A DNA stretch of 18,545 nt, from positions 1 to 18,545 of the forward strand of contig CBFGXP010000062.1 of NCBI GenBank assembly GCA_965652775.1, written 5' to 3'. Below are positions 13,938 through 18,545 of the stretch, piece by piece. The stretch comes from VBAS01 sp965652775 (GTDB taxonomy: Bacteria > Bacteroidota > Bacteroidia > Chitinophagales > Chitinophagaceae). Positions within the stretch are counted from its first letter, which is position 1. Each line of letters begins with the position of its first letter. The notes under the pieces are model-generated. The model had not been told where the DNA came from, ran no database searches, and saw only the letters and a list, made by a program, of their open reading frames with translations. The position numbers were made by a program, and so were the translations under genes.

Positions 13938-14020
13938 AGACATCATCCCCAGAAACCATAGACTAAAAGCACAGAAATTCGGTATTTTTTAACACCCCAA
14001 AAAGCAGATACCCTTTCCTA

Positions 14021-14028
14021 TATCTTTG
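14021..14028 (+). promoter_or_regulatory. -7 box directly before the E1 gene
   Basis: TATCTTTG is an exact TAnnTTTG match with four bases (TCGC) before the ATG at 14033, the same spacing as at the aminotransferase promoter. It predicts transcription starting at the ATG. No TTG at -33 was found. Confidence 0.6.
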
Positions 14029-14032
14029 TCGC

Positions 14033-16423
14033 ATGGATACCCCTCATCCCTCCATGCTTGCCGCTGATAAACTTTCTTTTGAAAGTTTCCGCAATGAGGT
14101 ATTAAATGACTTTTATATTGCCTGTATAAGCAGGGAGGCCAGTTTATTGGGTCGTAAAGAAGTGCTGACCGGGAAGGCAAAATTTGGAATTTTCGGTGAT
14201 GGCAAGGAAGTAGCACAAGTTGCGATGGCAAAGTTTTTCAAAGAAGGAGATTTCCGTAGCGGTTATTATCGCGATCAGACTTTTCAATTCGCTATCGGCC
14301 AGGCGTCTGTTGAACAGTTTTTTTCACAATTATATGCAGACCCGGATGAGAATAATGATCCAAACAGTGCCGGCAGGCAAATGGTTTCTCATTTCTGTAC
14401 TGCGCTAACTGATGAAAAGGGTAACTGGCTTGACCTCGTAAATCGGAAAAATACGATTGCCGACCTGGCACCCACGGCCGGGCAAATGCCAAGAGGTCTT
14501 GGAGTTGCTCTGGCATCAAAATGTTTTCGCAGTATTAAGGAGTTAAGACAATTCAATCATCTTTCTGATAATGGCAATGAAGTTTGCTTTGTTACTATTG
14601 GTGATGCTGCAACATCAGAAGGCCATTTTTGGGAAACAGTGAATGCGGCAGGAGTGATGCAAGTGCCAATGGCAGTATTTGTTTGGGATGACGGTTATGG
14701 AATTTCTGTACCGAAAAAACTGCAAACGACAAAGGGATCAATTTCTGAAGCATTGAGTGGCTTTCAGAAAAAAGATGATTCAAATGGATTTCATATTTAT
14801 AAAGTGAGAGGTTGGGATTATGCGGGGATGTGCGAAGCATTTGAAGAAGGTGTTCGACTGGCCAGAGAAACCCATACACCTGCATTATTTCATGTTGAAG
14901 AAGTGACCCAACCACAAGGCCACTCAACGTCCGGAAGCCATGAAAGGTACAAAACGCCTGAACGCCTTGAATGGGAAAGAGAATTTGATTGCATGAAAAA
15001 GATGCGTGAATGGATCATTGACTCTTCTTTATCAACTGATGAAGAATTAAGTCGCCTGGAATCAAAAGCCAAGAACCAGGTGAAGGACGAAAGAACAAAA
15101 GCATTCGAAAAATACCAGGCGCCAATTAAAGAACAGGTACAAAAGATCGTTGAGCTGGCAACGTCATTGGCCACGAACATTCCGAATAAGGGTCAAACAA
15201 TACAACAAATTTCCAGGGAGCTTTCGGCCAATCGTGAACCGATGCGCCGGGATGTGATGAAATCATTATATGCAATCTTGAATGCTGCCGGAGATAATGA
15301 TGCGGCGTTTTGGACAAAAGATTATTACAATGATCTGCTGAAAGAAAACGAACTGCTATACAATTCTCATCTATATAATATTGGTGAAAAAAGTGCGTTA
15401 AAAATTACGGGAACAAAAGCAGTGATCGCAAATGATGCACCATTAATAAATGGCTTTGAGATATTGAATAAATATTTTGATGCATTGTTTGCCAGCAATC
15501 CCTATGTGGTTGCTTTTGGTGAAGATGTTGGTAAGATCGGTGATGTGAACCAGGGCTTCAGTGGATTACAGGCAAAATATGGCGAAGCAAGGATTTTTGA
15601 TAGTGGTATTCGTGAACTTACCATCATGGGACAGGGGATTGGCATTGCTATGCGGGGCTTAAGACCCATTGCAGAAATTCAATACCTCGATTATTTATTA
15701 TATGGTCTGGAACCGTTAAGTGATGATGCGGCAACGTTACATTTCAGAACAAAGGGAAAACAAAGTTGTCCATTGATCGTAAGAACCCGGGGTCATCGAT
15801 TGGAAGGTATCTGGCACAGCGGGTCCCCAATGGGAATGGTGATAAATTCTTTAAGAGGAATGTATGTATGTGTACCAAGAAACATGACGCAGGCCGTCGG
15901 GATGTATAACACGTTATTAAAAAGCAATGACCCGGGTATTATTATTGAATGCCTGAATGGATACCGCTTAAAAGAGAAATTAATTTCAAATCTTCTTGAT
16001 TTCACCGTTCCACTGGGGTTGCCTGAAACAATAAGAGAGGGAAGTGATATAACGATAGTTTCATATGGCTCTACTTTACGAATAATACAGGAAGCTGCTG
16101 ATGTATTAGAAGTACAGGGTATTAGTTGTGAAATAATAGATGTGCAGACCTTATTACCTTTCGATATCGGTCATAAAATTATTGAGTCACTAAAGAAAAC
16201 GAACAGGATTTTATTTGTGGATGAAGATGTGCCTGGTGGCGCTGCAGCGTTTATGTTTAATAAAGTCATGGAAGAACAGGGCGGTTATCGTTATCTTGAT
16301 GTAGCTCCAAGAACCTTGACTGGTAAAGAACACCGGCCTTCTTACGGAAGTGATGGCGATTATTTCAGTAAGCCAAATGCCGAGGAGATTGAAGCCCTGG
16401 TCAAAAAGATGATGAAGGAATAA
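14033..16423 (+). CDS. 2-oxoacid dehydrogenase E1 component, alpha and beta fused (796 aa)
   Basis: The N-terminal half (about 15-400) is E1 alpha: SGYYRDQTF (76-84), LAPTAGQMPRGLG (145-157), and the thiamine diphosphate motif GDAATSEG...N (190-204) followed by WDDGYGISVP. A GHSTSGSHERYKTPER loop corresponds to the E1 alpha regulatory loop. The C-terminal half (about 455-796) is E1 beta: VAFGEDVGKIGDVNQGF (E near residue 497), DSGIRELTIMGQGIG, EIQYLDYL, RTRGH, and DEDVPGGAAAFMFNK. It should decarboxylate a 2-oxoacid and acylate an E2 lipoyl domain; branched-chain oxoacids are the likely substrates by resemblance, not proven. No E2 or E3 gene is in the window. Single-chain alpha-beta E1 proteins are common in Bacteroidota. 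It is followed at 22 bp by the PhzF gene, probably co-transcribed. Confidence 0.88.
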   Translation: MDTPHPSMLAADKLSFESFRNEVLNDFYIACISREASLLGRKEVLTGKAKFGIFGDGKEVAQVAMAKFFKEGDFRSGYYRDQTFQFAIGQASVEQFFSQLYADPDENNDPNSAGRQMVSHFCTALTDEKGNWLDLVNRKNTIADLAPTAGQMPRGLGVALASKCFRSIKELRQFNHLSDNGNEVCFVTIGDAATSEGHFWETVNAAGVMQVPMAVFVWDDGYGISVPKKLQTTKGSISEALSGFQKKDDSNGFHIYKVRGWDYAGMCEAFEEGVRLARETHTPALFHVEEVTQPQGHSTSGSHERYKTPERLEWEREFDCMKKMREWIIDSSLSTDEELSRLESKAKNQVKDERTKAFEKYQAPIKEQVQKIVELATSLATNIPNKGQTIQQISRELSANREPMRRDVMKSLYAILNAAGDNDAAFWTKDYYNDLLKENELLYNSHLYNIGEKSALKITGTKAVIANDAPLINGFEILNKYFDALFASNPYVVAFGEDVGKIGDVNQGFSGLQAKYGEARIFDSGIRELTIMGQGIGIAMRGLRPIAEIQYLDYLLYGLEPLSDDAATLHFRTKGKQSCPLIVRTRGHRLEGIWHSGSPMGMVINSLRGMYVCVPRNMTQAVGMYNTLLKSNDPGIIIECLNGYRLKEKLISNLLDFTVPLGLPETIREGSDITIVSYGSTLRIIQEAADVLEVQGISCEIIDVQTLLPFDIGHKIIESLKKTNRILFVDEDVPGGAAAFMFNKVMEEQGGYRYLDVAPRTLTGKEHRPSYGSDGDYFSKPNAEEIEALVKKMMKE

Positions 16424-16445
16424 ATCATTAAGCCACTATATATCT

Positions 16446-17240
16446 ATGCAATTCACTATTTACCAGCTTGACGCATTCACCAATAAATTATTTCAAGGCA
16501 ACCCCGCAGCTGTGATACCATTAGAAAAATGGTTAGATACAGATTTAATGCAAAGGATTGCGATGGAAAACAACTTAAGCGAAACAGCTTTTTTCATTCC
16601 ATCCTCACGGTCCGGAATTGATTTCGAGCTTCGCTGGTTCACTCCGGGAATAGAAATTAATCTTTGTGGCCACGCTACTTTAGGTACTGCGTGGATCATT
16701 TTCAATAAACTGGGTTTTGAGAAAGAACAAATTAATTTCAATTGTCAAAGCGGAAAGCTTTCAGTTGAAAAGCGTGGTGATGTATTACATATGGACTTTC
16801 CTTCATGGAAGCCAGAACGATTTGATGATTATCCTGACGAATTATTAAATGCATTGAATCTTTCAGATGTTGTTGGAGTTTATAAAAATCGTGATGTCCT
16901 GGTTGAATTACAAAATGAAGAGGAAGTAAAAAAATGTTCTCCCAACTTTTCATTATTAAAAGACACCGGCTACAAAGTGATCATCACGGCACCGGGAAAA
17001 GATGAGGTCGATTTTGTTTCAAGATTTTTTGCACCCTCAGCTGGCATCGATGAGGATCCCGTAACCGGTTCTGCACATTCACAACTGATCCCATTTTGGG
17101 CAGAGAAGCTGAATAAAAAGAAAATGTTTGCCAGGCAAATTTCACCTCGTGGTGGTGAGCTTGAATGCAAATGGTGGGGCGATAGGGTGACCATGTCGGG
17201 CCAGTGTGTATTTTATATGCAGGGAGAGATAAGTATTTGA
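16446..17240 (+). CDS. PhzF-family isomerase/epimerase-like protein
   Basis: 264 residues, the full length of the family, with the two-lobed diaminopimelate-epimerase-like fold expected. Signatures: YQLDAFTNKLFQGNPAAV (residues 6-23), NNLSETAFF with E46, the glutamate used as acid-base in PhzF, RWFTPGIEINLCGHATLGTA (63-82), and DEDPVTGSAH (202-211). PhzF itself isomerises a dihydro-hydroxyanthranilate in phenazine synthesis, but most family members lie outside phenazine clusters and no other phz gene is here, so the substrate is unknown. It follows the E1 gene by 22 bp with no hairpin or -7 box between them, which suggests one transcript. Confidence 0.88.
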   Translation: MQFTIYQLDAFTNKLFQGNPAAVIPLEKWLDTDLMQRIAMENNLSETAFFIPSSRSGIDFELRWFTPGIEINLCGHATLGTAWIIFNKLGFEKEQINFNCQSGKLSVEKRGDVLHMDFPSWKPERFDDYPDELLNALNLSDVVGVYKNRDVLVELQNEEEVKKCSPNFSLLKDTGYKVIITAPGKDEVDFVSRFFAPSAGIDEDPVTGSAHSQLIPFWAEKLNKKKMFARQISPRGGELECKWWGDRVTMSGQCVFYMQGEISI

Positions 17241-17254
17241 ATTCAGAATTTGTA

Positions 17255-17519
17255 CTACTCTTTCATTTTTGCAATAAGCAGCTCTTTTTTTCTTCTTGCT
17301 ACCTCCACTTCATGTCCATTGAAAAGAATGAGGGAGCCACCTTCTCCACAAATATTACATGGAGTACCTTCACCAATATGAAATTATGATCCGACCAAAT
17401 ACGGCGTCTTTCAACAGCGATTCATATTCATGCATGGGTATTAAATAAAATATAACATCGGCCGATTCCTCCGGGCGATCCTTTTTACCATTAGTAACTA
17501 AAGATATCAACCGTTGTAC
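17255..17519 (-). pseudogene. Possible frameshifted remnant of a small CxxCG protein
   Basis: Two short minus-strand frames join end to end. The first (17519 down to a TGA at 17372-17370) has 49 codons and reads RPEESADVIFYLIPMHEYES, then LLKDAVFGRIII. The second (open from 17383 to a TAG at 17257-17255) reads GEGTPCNICGEGGSLILFNG and ends in a charged helix-like segment, RRKKELLIAKMKE. Skipping one base near 17375 would fuse them into about 87 residues. The text looks protein-like: a CxxCG zinc-binding pair and an amphipathic tail. But the second frame has no ATG, GTG or TTG at its start, and the first has only a TTG (17510) and an internal ATG (17435). I do not recognise the family. It could be a decayed gene, a sequencing indel, or chance. 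Confidence 0.35.
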
Positions 17520-17613
17520 TCAACCAAAGTTGATTTCTGCTAAAGTGATATTTTATCCGGCTTTATTTAAGTGCAGATTTGCGCATTATTTATAACCGTT
17601 AAAACTTATTACG
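17520..17613 (+). other. Upstream region of the DUF3455 gene
   Basis: AT-rich sequence with a small TCAAC/GTTGA hairpin (17520-17533) and CAGATTTG (17574-17581), one base from a -7 box, 32 bases before the ATG. This is a weak promoter candidate. Confidence 0.35.
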
Positions 17614-18282
17614 ATGCATCAAAAGAAAAATTACTTCAAAAAAATTTGGTTGATCGCCGCTACGCTCTCAACGACACTTCTCGCTTGTAAGAAGGACAGC
17701 ATTCTTACGAACTCCGATGAAGCGCAAACAAGTTCAGTAAATTCCACTTCAGCCCTTGAAGCAAATGGCAATTCGCCGGCTGCCCATATTTCGGCAAGTG
17801 AAAATTTGGAAATTCCTGCTGCAGTTGCCGTTCCGCAAAATTTACCCAATGGAAATACAAGGGTTGCTACCTACTATGCTGTAGGAGTACAGAAGTATAA
17901 GGCCAGGATAAAAGCAGGTAGTGATCCTGTTGCATATGAATGGGCATTTGTAGCACCGCAGGCAGACCTGTATGATATTACAAATGCAAAAGTTGGTACG
18001 CATGGTGCTGGTCCTTTCTGGGAAGTCTCACCAGCGGATTTGATTTTTGCGCAGCAATTTACTCCAGCCAGAACAGCACCAAGTCCTGATGCCGAAAGTA
18101 TCGACTGGTTGTTATTGATGCCCAAAGTTGGAACAACACCAACAGGGATTTTTGCAGACGTTGATTACATCCAACGTATAGCAACAAAAGGCGGAAAAGC
18201 TCCGCTTACACCACCTGCATCATTGACTGAAACTGCAGACGTAAAATACAAAACAGTATATCGTTTTACCAGGATCAATTAA
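17614..18282 (+). CDS. DUF3455 family lipoprotein
   Basis: 222 residues. A lipoprotein signal ends TTLLA-C25-KKD, then a Ser/Ala/Asn-rich linker to about residue 65. The rest matches DUF3455 as I know it: VPQNLPNG, YYAVGVQKYKARI, YEWAFVAPQADLYD, VGTHGAGPFWEV, SIDWLLLMPKVG, VDYIQRIATKGGKAPLTPP, and a final YKTVYRFTRI. The family is widespread in proteobacterial and Bacteroidota envelopes and some fungi; its function is unsettled. It should sit in the periplasm-facing or surface leaflet of the outer membrane. The next gene starts 30 bp downstream without a terminator and also encodes a lipoprotein, so the two are probably one operon. Confidence 0.85.
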   Translation: MHQKKNYFKKIWLIAATLSTTLLACKKDSILTNSDEAQTSSVNSTSALEANGNSPAAHISASENLEIPAAVAVPQNLPNGNTRVATYYAVGVQKYKARIKAGSDPVAYEWAFVAPQADLYDITNAKVGTHGAGPFWEVSPADLIFAQQFTPARTAPSPDAESIDWLLLMPKVGTTPTGIFADVDYIQRIATKGGKAPLTPPASLTETADVKYKTVYRFTRIN

Positions 18283-18312
18283 TCATTTCCATTAACCATT
18301 AAACCTATTAAC

Positions 18313-18545
18313 ATGACAACAACATCTCTTAAGATGAACAGGCGTTCTATAGTCTGTCTCTTTTTCACATCCATCGTAACAACAATTGTTTTAATTTCTT
18401 GCCAAAAAGGTGTTATGCCGATTCCTCAGGAAGAAAGTACGGCAATAGCGCAAAGAGGCAAACCAACAGGCTATTCATCCGATGTATTGGATAAATGGAT
18501 GACGATGCAACTAAGATTGATGCGTAATGCAACAGGAATTCCCAA
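18313..18545 (+). CDS. Lipoprotein, probably vanadium haloperoxidase/PAP2-like (3' cut by window edge)
   Basis: The frame opens at ATG 18313 and is still open at the window end (77 codons seen). Met8 is an alternative start. A lipoprotein signal ends TIVLIS-C30-QKG. After a short linker, SSDVLDKWMTMQLRLMRNAT resembles the N-terminal helix of Bacteroidota vanadium-dependent haloperoxidase-like proteins of the PAP2 superfamily, which read similarly (VxxKWxxLQLxLxKxTxG). The catalytic PAP2 motifs would lie downstream, outside this window, so the assignment rests on one helix and is tentative. Confidence 0.5.
   Translation, partial: MTTTSLKMNRRSIVCLFFTSIVTTIVLISCQKGVMPIPQEESTAIAQRGKPTGYSSDVLDKWMTMQLRLMRNATGIP

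Noticed and set aside
13912..13959. Longer start (13959) for the first DUF1573 gene
   Set aside because: It adds charged residues before the signal peptide and precedes the TAAATTTG promoter box.
16446..17240. Phenazine biosynthesis cluster suggested by the PhzF homologue
   Set aside because: No other phz-like gene is present; the PhzF family is widespread outside phenazine producers.

Overview
The window looks like a chromosomal segment of a Bacteroidota bacterium, most likely in or near the Chitinophagaceae. The evidence is: three or four proteins with type IX secretion (T9SS) C-terminal sorting domains (YPNP...GxY motifs), lipoproteins with an xxxC-KKD start, tandem DUF1573 proteins, a fused E1 alpha/beta 2-oxoacid dehydrogenase, and promoters of the Bacteroidota type (-33 TTG, -7 TAnnTTTG). 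It is modestly AT-rich. No tRNA, rRNA, CRISPR array, insertion sequence or phage gene was recognised.

Layout. Bases 1-3495 hold a tandem cluster of three T9SS-secreted proteins (the first cut by the window edge). Each ends in the same 83-residue sorting domain, followed by a nearly identical 3' untranslated segment and GC-rich terminator. Bases 3551-4585 encode a potassium-channel/RCK protein behind a perfect palindrome. On the minus strand follow a periplasmic FKBP prolyl isomerase with a duplicated N-terminal domain (4587-5552) and a DnaQ-type exonuclease fused to a UvrC/Cho-like GIY-YIG nuclease (5588-6991). Divergent to the latter is a stand-alone RlmK-type 23S rRNA methyltransferase (7049-7996), closed by a bidirectional terminator shared with a converging M57 'HEIGH' metallopeptidase lipoprotein (8041-8829). 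Divergent again is a T9SS-exported subtilisin-like protein (9056-11659). Minus-strand genes then encode a class I/II aminotransferase (11673-12899) and a two-gene DUF1573 unit (12996-13911). The plus strand resumes with the E1 alpha/beta fusion (14033-16423) and a PhzF-family protein 22 bp behind it. A 373-bp gap holds what looks like a frameshifted small minus-strand coding remnant. The window ends with a DUF3455 lipoprotein (17614-18282) and the start of a probable vanadium-haloperoxidase-like lipoprotein.

How genes work together. The window is a mosaic of housekeeping genes (rRNA methylation, DNA repair, amino-acid and 2-oxoacid metabolism, protein folding, ion transport) and envelope or secreted proteins, not one pathway. 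Clear co-transcription is supported only for the DUF1573 pair (4 bp between genes), E1-phzF (22 bp) and DUF3455-haloperoxidase (30 bp). The most unusual signals are: the 3' cassette of the T9SS cluster, whose non-coding part is better conserved than the coding part; the 10-bp-arm palindrome touching the TTG start of the channel gene; two promoters that place transcription start on the ATG (probable leaderless mRNAs); the Asp-to-Glu change in the subtilisin triad; and the frameshifted CxxCG reading frame at 17255-17519.
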